This document shows, piece after piece, positions 33,121 through 41,117 of a stretch of DNA of 41,117 nucleotides (position 1 is its first letter; each line of letters opens with the position of its first letter). The position numbers were made by a program, and so were the translations under genes. Origin of the DNA: Planctomycetota bacterium. Lineage in GTDB: Bacteria; Planctomycetota; UBA1135; GCA-002686595. The DNA lies in assembly GCA_030746555.1 (NCBI GenBank), contig JASLMK010000127.1, positions 1-41,117 of the forward strand. The letters run 5' to 3'. The notes below the pieces were generated by a model, which ran no database searches, was not told where the DNA came from, and was given only the letters and a program-made list of their open reading frames with translations.

Positions 33121-34281
33121 GTGGTCGTCGGTCAAGTAGCTCATGAACGACATCCCGATGTCCTCGAAGGGGTGCGTTCGCGGGACCTCGATGGCGTCCT
33201 TGATGCAGACCTGCTCGCAGAGCTTGCAGGAGGTGCAGTTCTTGGGGATGACCTCGGCGACGGTGGAGGTCTGCGGGTGGTGCAGCGCACCGTCGTCGAC
33301 GAGCGGGCGCATCACGAGGGCGTCGAAGGGGCAGACATGGGTGCAGAACTCGCACCCGGTGCAGAGCTCCTCGTGGACGAGCGCCTTGGGGACCTTCTTG
33401 GGCTTGATCTTCTCGACGAGGACCTCGCGCTGGTCGTCGATCGCGTCGAAGGGGCAGTAGACGCCGCAGACCGAGCAGTTGATGCACAGGTCGGGGTCGA
33501 TCTGGTAGCGCTCTTCGCCGCCGGAGATCGCGTTGGTGGGGCAGACGCGCTCGCAGATGGAGCATGCCGTGCAGGCGTCGGTGATGAAGTGCGACCTCCA
33601 GTTCCACCTCGCCATCGCCTGCTCGTCTTTGAACCCGACGATCTCGACCAGCCCGTGGGCGTCGGAGCGGTGCTTGAACCCGACCAAGTCGGTCGGGATT
33701 TCGACGGTCGTCGTGAACTGCCCGGGGAACGAGTTCGAGGTGTGGGTCAGGGCGCGGATCTTGGGGTCGGTGACCCAGGCGGTGATCAACAGCGAACCGC
33801 CGGCGGTGTAGACGTGCGATCCGTAGGCCGGCATCAGCTCGGGCAGGCCGTAGCGGAACCGGTCGCGCACGGCGGGCACGCGCGTCGGCAGGTGCAGGCG
33901 CACGAGGACGTGGTCGGTGAACTCCTCGATCGTGACGTCGCGGCCGTAGCGCCGGTCGCGTTCGACCCTGTCCTCCTCGACACCCCGCCAGCGAGCCCAC
34001 TCGGCCTCCCAGCCGTCGATCTCCTCGAGTTGGGCGAGGTCCTCCGCAGGCGGAAGCTCCCCCGAGTAGCCGATCGCGCTCGTCGGGCAGGTATCGACGA
34101 CGACGCGGGCGTTGTAGAGGGCCGAGTCGTGGCCGTCGATCTCGTGGGCCTTCTCGTCATCCCCCATGGAGAAGATCTCGGGGAAGTCCTGGCAGCAGGC
34201 GTCGCAGGCGATGCACAGCTCGGGGTCGACACGGAAGGTCTCCAGGCTGGCGACGGTCTGCTCGGCGGTCGGGTCGGCCAT
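33118..34281 (-). CDS. Ferredoxin-like protein with five [4Fe-4S] motifs
   Basis: The 387-residue protein has an N-terminal ferredoxin module (Cys23, 26, 29 and Cys65-Pro, with an extra Cys30), a unique middle region of about 165 residues without Cys, and a C-terminal array of four motifs: C237-C240-C243-C247, C266-C269-C272-C276, C307-C310-C313-C317 and C349-C352-C355-C359. The first three of these end in Cys-Pro; the last ends in Cys-Ile. Up to five [4Fe-4S] clusters are predicted, making it an electron wire rather than a simple ferredoxin. No signal peptide is seen, so it is probably cytoplasmic. No partner oxidoreductase is adjacent. The function is unknown. Confidence 0.82.
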   Translation of the reverse strand: MADPTAEQTVASLETFRVDPELCIACDACCQDFPEIFSMGDDEKAHEIDGHDSALYNARVVVDTCPTSAIGYSGELPPAEDLAQLEEIDGWEAEWARWRGVEEDRVERDRRYGRDVTIEEFTDHVLVRLHLPTRVPAVRDRFRYGLPELMPAYGSHVYTAGGSLLITAWVTDPKIRALTHTSNSFPGQFTTTVEIPTDLVGFKHRSDAHGLVEIVGFKDEQAMARWNWRSHFITDACTACSICERVCPTNAISGGEERYQIDPDLCINCSVCGVYCPFDAIDDQREVLVEKIKPKKVPKALVHEELCTGCEFCTHVCPFDALVMRPLVDDGALHHPQTSTVAEVIPKNCTSCKLCEQVCIKDAIEVPRTHPFEDIGMSFMSYLTDDH

Positions 34282-34524
34282 GATCGTGGGCGCTCTGCGG
34301 GCGGATGGGGGCCGGAGGGGCGGCGGCGCGCCTCCGAAGGGTTCCAACAGGCCATTGTGCCGCACTGGCGACGGGGGGCAAGACCCTGACGGGAAGGAGA
34401 GGGTGTGGGGTCCGGGCCGGGGGAAGGCCGTCTTTGGCGGCTGTCGGGGGCATGGGACGGGCCAATTTGGTACATGCAGGCACACCACCGCCGGGCGCGC
34501 GCCGCGCGCGCCCCCCGCCCGCCC

Positions 34525-35694
34525 GTGAAGCGCCTCCCCGTGCACCCCGCACCTGCCCGCGTCCGCCGCCGCCTAGGAGCCGTGGCACTGGCCCTGGTAC
34601 TCTGCGCGGGCTGCGGCGACGGCGGCGGAGACGGCTACATCGACGGCATCCTGTCGGGCGGAGCGGACCCCACGGGGGTCTACGACGCCGGCTACACGGT
34701 CCTGACCTCGACCGGCTGCGGGCTCTCACCGGACGACACCGGCTCGATCCTGCTCGTCATCACGCCCGCCGCCGCCGGCGCCTATCGGGTCCACGTCCGC
34801 CTCGACGGGGCCACCGACATCGGCCCCTACGCGGGCACGATCTCGGCCGTGGCGATCGGCCAGGTCGAGCTCTCGGTCAGCGGCGTGGGCGCGCTCAACG
34901 AGGGGACCCCCAACGAGATCCTCTACGACCTCACGGGAACGACGCTCGTCGCCGGCGGCGGCTCCGTCTCGGGGACCCTCGCGGAGGCCGTCAGCGGGGC
35001 GGCGAACTGCACGGTCACGCGCGCGGTCTCCGGTTCGATCGGAAGCGGCTCGAGCGATCTCTCAGGGAGCTTCGACTTCGAGATCGCCACGATCGAGGCC
35101 GACGGGGGTTGTCCAGACGCCACGGCGGATCCGGCCGAGGAGCTCACGGGAACGTTCACCGACCTGGGGAGCGACAGCTACCAGTTGAGCCTCGACGACG
35201 GCGCCGGAGACGTGGACAGCTTGGACGTGACGTTGAGCGGGGAGACCTTGGCGGTCAGCGGCAGCTTCTCGGAGCAGGATGGCGCCTCGTCGTGGACCGT
35301 CACCGTCGACGCCTCGGCGATCACCATCCACGACGACTTCATCACCGGCAGCCTGGACGTGACCCTGACCGGGGACGTCGAGTGCCAGCGGGTGCTGGGC
35401 GTGTACGCCGAGCGTTCCTCGTCGGGCCTCGTGTTCGGAGGCGGCCTGTTCTCGGGCGCCTGGCTCTCAGCGAGCGCGGGCACGCCGCGACCGGTCAGCC
35501 TGAACCTGGACGGCGTGCCCCTGGGCGCGCGCGGCGCCTTCGCCGCGGTCTCGGCGACACGCGATCAGCGCATGGTGCTCTCGGGCCGCCTGGTCACGCC
35601 TTTCGAGATCGTCGGCAGGATCACCCTCTGCCGCGCCGGCGGGGCGAGCGCGGACGGCGGTCCCCTCCGCTTGCGGCGCGTGGGGAGTCGTTGA
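34525..35694 (+). CDS. Predicted secreted lipoprotein, unknown
   Basis: A 389-residue protein with a basic N-terminus, hydrophobic segment LGAVALALVL and a likely lipobox ending LCAGC, followed by a Gly/Asp-rich linker. The mature part is rich in Gly, Ser, Asp and Thr with alternating beta-strand patterns and six or so Cys. GTG 34525 gives a normal signal length; ATG 34474 would give an unusually long n-region. It is followed after five bases by an outer-membrane-barrel-like gene, so the pair may work at the cell surface. No family is recognised. The 243-base upstream gap, shared with the ferredoxin gene, shows only weak promoter-like matches. Confidence 0.7.
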   Translation: MKRLPVHPAPARVRRRLGAVALALVLCAGCGDGGGDGYIDGILSGGADPTGVYDAGYTVLTSTGCGLSPDDTGSILLVITPAAAGAYRVHVRLDGATDIGPYAGTISAVAIGQVELSVSGVGALNEGTPNEILYDLTGTTLVAGGGSVSGTLAEAVSGAANCTVTRAVSGSIGSGSSDLSGSFDFEIATIEADGGCPDATADPAEELTGTFTDLGSDSYQLSLDDGAGDVDSLDVTLSGETLAVSGSFSEQDGASSWTVTVDASAITIHDDFITGSLDVTLTGDVECQRVLGVYAERSSSGLVFGGGLFSGAWLSASAGTPRPVSLNLDGVPLGARGAFAAVSATRDQRMVLSGRLVTPFEIVGRITLCRAGGASADGGPLRLRRVGSR

Positions 35695-35699
35695 GAGGC

Positions 35700-36305
35700 A
35701 TGACGAAGGTCCAGCCGCCGCTCACTGGCCTCGCCCGCGCCCTGGCAGCTCTCTGCCTGGCCGCGGGCGCGTCGAGCTGCGTGGAGATGCCGATCCGCAA
35801 CTACACCCTGCACCTGGGCCAGCGCTTCCTCGATGAGGACGGCTGGGAGCCGGTCTCCGACCAGTTCACGATCGGCGTGGAGACCGACACCTATCGCCCA
35901 GAGGACGGCTGGGGCATGGAGCTGGGGGCGTTGTACTCCCGCGACGACGGGACCTTCCCGATCGAGGGGCTCGAGTCGGTGGAGGCGACCGGGAAGACCT
36001 GGGAGGTCTACGTGGGCGTCCGCCGCACCCTCGAGACGCGGAAAGGGAAGGCCCATCCCTACCTCGGCGCCGGCCTGACCTGGATCTGGTCGAGCTTCGA
36101 TGCCTCCAGCGATGAGCAGACCTTCTCGGGTGACGACGACTCCCCGGCGATCTACCTGCACGGCGGCGTCATGTGGCGCGTCGGCGCCTCGCTGAACGTC
36201 GGCCTCGACCTGCGCGTCGTGACCGGAGCCTCGGCCGACATGTTCGACATCGACGGCGACGCGGACTACGCCCAGGCGGCGCTCGGCCTGGGCTTCCGAT
36301 TCTGA
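35700..36305 (+). CDS. Small outer-membrane beta-barrel-like protein
   Basis: The 201-residue product starts at ATG 35700 after GAGAGG. A signal peptide ends in GASSC, so it may be a lipoprotein. The rest alternates polar and hydrophobic residues in segments such as WEVYVGVRRTL, HPYLGAGLTWIW and SLNVGLDLRVV, and ends LGLGFRF with a terminal Phe, as in small OmpA/OmpW-like barrels. A lipid anchor and a barrel signature together are unusual. It follows the lipoprotein gene by five bases and is probably co-transcribed with it. Function unknown. Confidence 0.7.
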   Translation: MTKVQPPLTGLARALAALCLAAGASSCVEMPIRNYTLHLGQRFLDEDGWEPVSDQFTIGVETDTYRPEDGWGMELGALYSRDDGTFPIEGLESVEATGKTWEVYVGVRRTLETRKGKAHPYLGAGLTWIWSSFDASSDEQTFSGDDDSPAIYLHGGVMWRVGASLNVGLDLRVVTGASADMFDIDGDADYAQAALGLGFRF

Positions 36306-36320
36306 GGGCGCGGCCCTCAG
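36302..36320. terminator. Bidirectional hairpin at convergent stops
   Basis: Perfect eight-base inverted repeat CTGAGGGC-GCG-GCCCTCAG with a three-base loop. The left arm contains the TGA of the barrel-like gene and the right arm the TGA of polA on the other strand. It is a compact, stable, GC-rich stem likely to act at the 3' end of both messages. No T-tract follows on either strand, so Rho-dependent ending or transcript protection is possible instead. Confidence 0.5.
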
Positions 36321-39022
36321 TGGGCCTCGAGCCAGTTCGCGCCCCAGCCGAACTCCACCGCTAGAGGCACGCGCAGGTCCGCGGCGCCCTCCATGCACGC
36401 ACGCACGACCTCGACCGTCTCGTCGAGTTCGCCGCACGGGACCTCCAGGAGGAGCTCGTCGTGGACCTGCAGCAGCATGCGCCCGGCCAGGGGCGAGGCC
36501 TCCAGCCGCGCTTCGAGGTCGATCATGGCGCGCTTGATGATGTCCGCCGCCGAACCCTGGACCGGGGTGTTGATGGCCGCGTTCTCCGCGAAGGAGCGTG
36601 CGCGCGGGCTCGACGAGGTGAGCTCGGGGATCCTGCGGCGCCGGCCCATGAGCGTCTCGACCCAGCCCTTCTCGCGCGCCGTCTCCAGCAGGCCGTCGAT
36701 CCACTCCCGGACGGTCGGGAACGAGTCGAAGTAGCGTTCGATGAACGCGCGCGCCTCGACGACGGTCAGGCCCGTCTCCCGCGCCAGGCGCGCGGCTCCC
36801 ATGCCGTAGAGTAGGCCGAAGTTGATCGCCTTGGCGCGGCTACGCAGCTCCCGGTCGACCTGGTCGGGCTCGACGCCGAAGACGACCGCGGCGGTCGAGG
36901 CGTGGATGTCGCGGCCCTGTTCGAAGGCCTCGACCATGGCCGGGTCCCCGCTCAGGTGGGCCATGATGCGCAGCTCGACCTGGCTGTAGTCCGCCGCGAG
37001 CAGGACCCACTCCCCGTGCTCGTCGGCCTCCCGGGGAACGAACGCCTCGCGTAGGCGCCGGCCGCGCTCGGTGCGCACGGGGATGTTCTGCAGGTTCGGG
37101 TCGCTCGAGGCGAGGCGCCCCGTGGCGGCGGCGACCTGGCTGAAGGAGCAGTGGATGCGCCCGGTCTTCTCGTTGACGAAGGTCGGCAAGCTGTCGACGT
37201 AGGTGCTCTTGAGCTTGGCGAGGGCGCGGTAGGCGAGCAGGCGCTGCACGATCTCGACCTCGCCGTACTTCTCCGACAGGGTCTGGTGGTCCGTACTCCA
37301 GCCGGTCTTGGTGCGCTTGGGGCGTTGGATCCCGACCGCGTCCTGGATGCGCAGCTTCTCGAACAGGAGCGCGCCGAGGGCCTTGGTGCTGTTGACGTTG
37401 AACTCCTCGCCGGCGAGGCGGTGGAGGTCGCCGACGGCCTCCTCGAGGTCGGAGGCGAGCTCGACGGAGAGCCCGGCGATGAGCTCGGTGTCCAGGCGGA
37501 CGCCGCGCTCCTCCATGGCCGTCAGCACCCCCGTCAGGGGCATCTCCAGCCCCGAGAAGAGCTCCTCGGCCTCGCTCTCGGCCAGCTCCCGCTCCAAGAC
37601 CTCCCGCAGGCGGAAGGTCACGTCGGCGTCCTCGCATGCGTACTCCGCGACCTTGTCGACGGCCACTTCGGCCATGGTCACCTGCTTCTTGCCGGTCCCG
37701 ATGATCTCCTTGGTGGGGATCTTGGCCAGGTCGAAGAAGCACAGGGCGAGGTCGTCGAGGTTGTGGCGGCGGGAGCTGCCCGCGGCGCAGAAGCTGGCCA
37801 CCATCGTGTCGAAGTCGGCCGGGGGGACGCGCAGGCCGGCGGCGAGCAGGACGAGCGCATCGTACTTGTAGTTCTGACCGATGCGCACCAGGTCAGGATC
37901 GCAGAGCAGGGGCGCGAGGCGCTCGAGGAGGGACGCCGCGCCCTCCGCGAGCACGGGCGGCTCGAGGTTGAAGGGCACGTAGAAAGCCCTGCCTCCTCCG
38001 GCGCTGAAGGAGATCCCGACCAGCTCCGCCTCGAGGGGGAAGAGGCTGGTGGTCTCGGTGTCCACCGAGAACGTCCCCGCGCTCTGAAGCTCGGCGATCA
38101 TCGCCTCCAGGCCCTCTTCGTCCCGCACGGTCACGTAGTCGCGCGGGAGGCTCGGCTGCTCGCCGCGGGTCACGCGCTGCACGAGGCTCTGGAAGTCGAG
38201 GTCGCCGAACAGCACGCGCAGCCGCTCGGAGTCCGGCTCGGGCGCGTCCACCGCGTCCAGGCCCGGATCGAGGGGCACGTCGCGGCGGATCGTGACCAGG
38301 TCGAGCGACATCTCCAGTTGCTCGCGGTCGCGCTCGATGTGCTCTCGCGCCTTGCCCTTGATCTCGTCGATGCCGTCGAGGACGCCGGCCACCGAGCCGA
38401 AGCGCTCGATGAGCTTGATCGCGCCCTTCTCCCCGATGCCCTTCACCCCCGGGACGTTGTCGGAGGCGTCGCCCATGATCGCCAGCACGTCGATCACGTG
38501 GGCGGGGTCGCAGCCGAACTTCTCGCGCACCGCGTCGGCGTCCTCGATCAACAGGTCGATCCCGGGCTTGAAGACGTTGTAGATCTTCACGCGCTCGCTG
38601 ACGAGCTGCATGAAGTCCTTGTCGCCCGAGACGAGCATCACCTCCCAGCCGCGGGCCTCCGCGTCGGTCGCGAGGGTGCCGATCACGTCGTCGGCTTCGT
38701 AGCCGGGGACCTCGAAGATCGGGATCCCGTGGCCGCGCACGATGGCACGCACGTCGTCGAGCTGGTCGACGAGCTCCTCGGGCATGCGCTGGCGGGTCGC
38801 CTTGTAGTCGGCGAACTGCTCGTGGCGGAAGGTCTTCCCCGGAGGGTCGAAGGCCACGGCGATGCGCTCGGGCCGCTCCTCTGCCAGCAGGCGCCGCAGG
38901 GTCATCGTGAAGCCGTAGGAGGCGCCGGTCGGCCGGCCCTCGCGCGTGGTGAGCCCGGAGCGGGCCATCGCGAAGTGGGCGCGGTAGGCGAGGGCGGTGC
39001 CGTCGAGCAGGAACAGGCGCAT
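36317..39022 (-). CDS. polA: DNA polymerase I
   Basis: The 901-residue protein has all three domains. Residues 1-290 are the 5'-3' exonuclease, with DGTALAYRAHFA, FEVPGYEADDVIGTLA and SGDKDFMQLV. A 3'-5' proofreading domain from about 315 keeps SVDTETTS (DxE), NYKYDALVL and YACEDAD, so it looks active. The polymerase domain has DYSQVELRIMAHLS, the O-helix RAKAINFGLLYG and VHDELLLEVP. The O-helix Phe predicts discrimination against dideoxynucleotides, as in E. coli. It acts in repair and Okazaki-fragment maturation. ATG 39022 is used. It faces a divergent subtilase gene across 150 bases. Confidence 0.96.
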   Translation of the reverse strand: MRLFLLDGTALAYRAHFAMARSGLTTREGRPTGASYGFTMTLRRLLAEERPERIAVAFDPPGKTFRHEQFADYKATRQRMPEELVDQLDDVRAIVRGHGIPIFEVPGYEADDVIGTLATDAEARGWEVMLVSGDKDFMQLVSERVKIYNVFKPGIDLLIEDADAVREKFGCDPAHVIDVLAIMGDASDNVPGVKGIGEKGAIKLIERFGSVAGVLDGIDEIKGKAREHIERDREQLEMSLDLVTIRRDVPLDPGLDAVDAPEPDSERLRVLFGDLDFQSLVQRVTRGEQPSLPRDYVTVRDEEGLEAMIAELQSAGTFSVDTETTSLFPLEAELVGISFSAGGGRAFYVPFNLEPPVLAEGAASLLERLAPLLCDPDLVRIGQNYKYDALVLLAAGLRVPPADFDTMVASFCAAGSSRRHNLDDLALCFFDLAKIPTKEIIGTGKKQVTMAEVAVDKVAEYACEDADVTFRLREVLERELAESEAEELFSGLEMPLTGVLTAMEERGVRLDTELIAGLSVELASDLEEAVGDLHRLAGEEFNVNSTKALGALLFEKLRIQDAVGIQRPKRTKTGWSTDHQTLSEKYGEVEIVQRLLAYRALAKLKSTYVDSLPTFVNEKTGRIHCSFSQVAAATGRLASSDPNLQNIPVRTERGRRLREAFVPREADEHGEWVLLAADYSQVELRIMAHLSGDPAMVEAFEQGRDIHASTAAVVFGVEPDQVDRELRSRAKAINFGLLYGMGAARLARETGLTVVEARAFIERYFDSFPTVREWIDGLLETAREKGWVETLMGRRRRIPELTSSSPRARSFAENAAINTPVQGSAADIIKRAMIDLEARLEASPLAGRMLLQVHDELLLEVPCGELDETVEVVRACMEGAADLRVPLAVEFGWGANWLEAH

Positions 39023-39172
39023 GGATGGATGGAGGACCTGATGGGGCGGTCGCGCCGCCCATCTTCGGCGCTGGACACCTTCGGATCCACCCGGCGGTCG
39101 GGAGCGGCCCCCGACGCGCGCCCGTTTTCGCCGCCACGATCCGCCGCAGGGGTTAGGTTGGGGTGGGGGAGG

Positions 39173-41110
39173 ATGCGGGCCCGCCGACGGCGGGGCCCGA
39201 TCACCATGCAGATCGTCCTCGCGGCACTCCTCCTCGCCCTCCTTCCAGCCTCGCTGCAGCGCCCGCCGGGCCAGGCAGGTGGGGAGCTCTCCGTGCCGCT
39301 CTTGCGCGCCCTCGAGGAGGCCGGAGGAGAGCTCGTGGGCGTGACGATCGTGCTCGCCGACCCGCTGCCCCCCCAAGAGCTGGCGGCGGCCGCCGCTACC
39401 GCCGACCGGAGCCGCCGCCGGGAGCTCGTGATCGGCCTGCTGACCACCCACGCCTCCGCCTCCCAGGCAGGCGTGCTCGCCCAGCTCGACTCCCTGCGGG
39501 CCGGCGGGCACGCGCGCCGTATCGTCCCCCTGTGGGTGGCCGACGTGGTCCGCGCCGAGGTGGACGAGACGGCGGCCCGCGCCCTTGCGGCACGGCCCGA
39601 CGTGGCCAGGATCCACTACGCCGCTCCCCGCGGAGCGGAGGTCCTCTCCGGCGCGCGAGTCGCGGTCCCCGCTCCCGCTCCCGCCCCCGCCGGCGGCAAC
39701 CTGCAGTGCGGCGTCGACCTGATCGGCGCCGACGAGGTCTGGGCCCAGCACGGCATCGACGGTCGGGGCGTCGTCGTGGGCGTCATCGACACCGGCCTGT
39801 GCCTGAGCCACCCCGACATCTCCGGGCAGGTCTGGCGCAACCCGCTGGAGATTGCGGGGAACGGGATCGACGACGATGCGAACGGCTACGTCGACGACGT
39901 CAACGGCTGGAACTTCGAAGGCGACAGCAACGACGTGAGCGACCAGCACGGCCACGGCTCCCACGTCGCCGGCATCGTGGCGGGGAACGGTGCCGGCGGC
40001 GAGCGCTGCGGCGTGGCGCCGGGCTGCGAGGTGATGGTCCTGAAGTTCTTCAACGACCTCGCGGGCGAGGCCTCGGTCTGGGAGGCGATGCAGTACGGCC
40101 TCGACAACGGCGCCGACATCCTCTCGGGCAGCCTGGGTTGGCACCATTCCTGGGGGCCGGACCGGGCGACGTGGCGCGTGATCTGCGACAACGTCACCGC
40201 GGCTGGCGTGGTCGTCGTCTTCGCCGCCCAGAACTTCGGCTGCAGCAGCCCTCCCGACGACGTGTCGACGCCGGCGGACGTGCCGACGGTGATCGCCGTG
40301 GGCGCCACAGACTGCAGCGACGTCAAGGCCGGCTTCAGCAGCTGCGGCCCGTCGACCTGGCAGAACGTCCCCCCCTACAACGACTTCCCCTATCCGCCCG
40401 GCCTGCTGCGTCCGAGCATCAGCGCACCGGGAGAAGCGGTCCTCTCCCACGCCGACTGCGCCGGGTACGTGACGATGAGCGGCACGTCGATGGCGACGCC
40501 GCACGTGGCCGGCGCCCTGGCCCTGGTCCTCGAGGCGGACCCGACCCTCGACCAGCACTCGGCGGCGGCGATCCTGGCCGCGACCGCGGCCGACCTGGGG
40601 CCGCCCGGTCCCGACAACGAGACCGGAGCCGGGCGCGTGGACGCCCTGGCGGCCGTGACCGCCGCCCTGGCCAACGGGAACTTCTGCGCGGGCAAGCTGA
40701 ACTCCTGCGGGAGCCTGCCCTCGATCAGCTCCAGCGGGCAGTCGAGCGCCTCGGCCACCTCGGGCTTCGTGGTCGTCGGCTCCGACGCCCACGCGGGCGA
40801 GGTCGGGATCCTGGCCTACACCCACGCCGGGGCGGCGTACCCGCCCCTGCCGTTCTTCGGCGGGGGCCTCTGCCTGCGCTTCCCCCTGCGCCGCGGGCCG
40901 ATCGTGCCCACCGGGGGGACGCCGGGGGCGTGCGACGGCTCCCTCAGCCTCGACCTGAACGCCTTCGCCTCGGGCAACGCGGGCGGCGTCCCCGCGCCGT
41001 TCCTGCTTCTGCCGGGGACGACGGTCCACTGCCAGTGGTGGGGCCGGGACAGCGGCGATCCGTTCGGGGTCTACCTCACCGACCGGCTGGGGTTCGTCGT
41101 CGGGCCCTGA
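39173..41110 (+). CDS. Secreted subtilisin-like serine protease
   Basis: The 645-residue protein has a signal peptide (basic MRARRRR then ITMQIVLAALLLALL), a propeptide region to about 175, and an S8 peptidase domain with Asp206 in VIDTG, His261 in HGSHVAG and Ser439 in GTSMATPHVAG. An acidic insert DDDANGYVDDVNGWNF (232-248) looks calcium-binding. The C-terminal domain, about 503-645, begins CAGKLNSCGSLPSIS, contains GGGLCLRFP, SLDLNAFA and CQWWGRDSGDPF, and resembles a module I recall at the ends of secreted proteins in some Planctomycetota, possibly for surface sorting. ATG 39173 follows GGGGGAGG; ATG 39206 is possible. The stop is seven bases from the window end. Confidence 0.92.
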   Translation: MRARRRRGPITMQIVLAALLLALLPASLQRPPGQAGGELSVPLLRALEEAGGELVGVTIVLADPLPPQELAAAAATADRSRRRELVIGLLTTHASASQAGVLAQLDSLRAGGHARRIVPLWVADVVRAEVDETAARALAARPDVARIHYAAPRGAEVLSGARVAVPAPAPAPAGGNLQCGVDLIGADEVWAQHGIDGRGVVVGVIDTGLCLSHPDISGQVWRNPLEIAGNGIDDDANGYVDDVNGWNFEGDSNDVSDQHGHGSHVAGIVAGNGAGGERCGVAPGCEVMVLKFFNDLAGEASVWEAMQYGLDNGADILSGSLGWHHSWGPDRATWRVICDNVTAAGVVVVFAAQNFGCSSPPDDVSTPADVPTVIAVGATDCSDVKAGFSSCGPSTWQNVPPYNDFPYPPGLLRPSISAPGEAVLSHADCAGYVTMSGTSMATPHVAGALALVLEADPTLDQHSAAAILAATAADLGPPGPDNETGAGRVDALAAVTAALANGNFCAGKLNSCGSLPSISSSGQSSASATSGFVVVGSDAHAGEVGILAYTHAGAAYPPLPFFGGGLCLRFPLRRGPIVPTGGTPGACDGSLSLDLNAFASGNAGGVPAPFLLLPGTTVHCQWWGRDSGDPFGVYLTDRLGFVVGP

Positions 41111-41117
41111 GGGGGCC

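Noticed and set aside
36317-41029. One 1570-codon minus-strand open frame spanning the polA and subtilase regions
   Set aside because: Only the part below 39022 encodes polA. The upstream part is a low-complexity antisense frame of the subtilase gene, a common artefact in GC-rich DNA.

Overview
The window is very GC-rich bacterial chromosomal DNA, about 41 kb, packed with genes. No gap between genes exceeds about 250 bases. I see no rRNA, tRNA, CRISPR array, insertion sequence or phage genes. It encodes meso-diaminopimelate-type peptidoglycan synthesis, outer-membrane-like proteins, a formylglycine sulfatase, a secreted beta-helix protein, and a secreted subtilase whose C-terminal domain resembles one I associate with planctomycetal exoproteins. 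Together with the absence of ftsQ/ftsA/ftsZ after murB, this suggests a deep-branching member of Planctomycetota. That placement is an inference; another GC-rich didermal phylum is possible.

Layout. (1) 1-9684, plus strand: a division and cell wall (dcw) cluster, murE(partial)-murF-mraY-ftsW-LysM protein-small Pro-rich protein-murG-murC-murB. murD is missing from its usual slot. (2) 9804-13397, plus: threonyl-tRNA synthetase without a TGS domain, then an AtuA-family protein. (3) 13417-16981, minus: a leucine/isovalerate or acyclic-terpenoid catabolic operon (isovaleryl-CoA-dehydrogenase type ACAD, acyl-CoA carboxylase beta subunit, crotonase). (4) A divergent sulfatase and secreted beta-helix protein. 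(5) 19723-31726, minus: the centrepiece, described below. (6) DNA polymerase IV, then a ferredoxin with five predicted [4Fe-4S] sites. (7) A lipoprotein and a small outer-membrane barrel-like protein, then polA (minus) and a divergent subtilase.

The lipid/hydrocarbon locus reads, in transcription order: oleA; then a GbsR/MarR-type regulator, FabF-like ketosynthase, acyl carrier protein, two CrtI-like FAD oxidoreductases, FabG-, FabZ- and FabI-like enzymes, oleB, oleC and oleD. Genes from the regulator to oleD mostly overlap by a few bases or sit within 33 bases of each other, so they look like one ten-gene operon, with oleA 162 bases upstream on the same strand. OleA, OleD, OleC and OleB are the known head-to-head olefin pathway: two acyl chains are condensed to a beta-keto acid, reduced, closed to a beta-lactone and decarboxylated to a long-chain alkene. 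Here that pathway is fused genetically to its own type II fatty acid synthase (own ACP, ketosynthase, ketoreductase, dehydratase, enoyl reductase) and to two phytoene-desaturase-like enzymes. The simplest reading is a dedicated factory that builds an unusual, probably unsaturated acyl-ACP and dimerises it into a polyunsaturated long-chain hydrocarbon. The product is unknown from sequence.

A second, smaller-scale observation: at all three non-overlapping convergent gene junctions the two stop codons lie inside the arms of one inverted repeat, suggesting compact bidirectional 3'-end hairpins.
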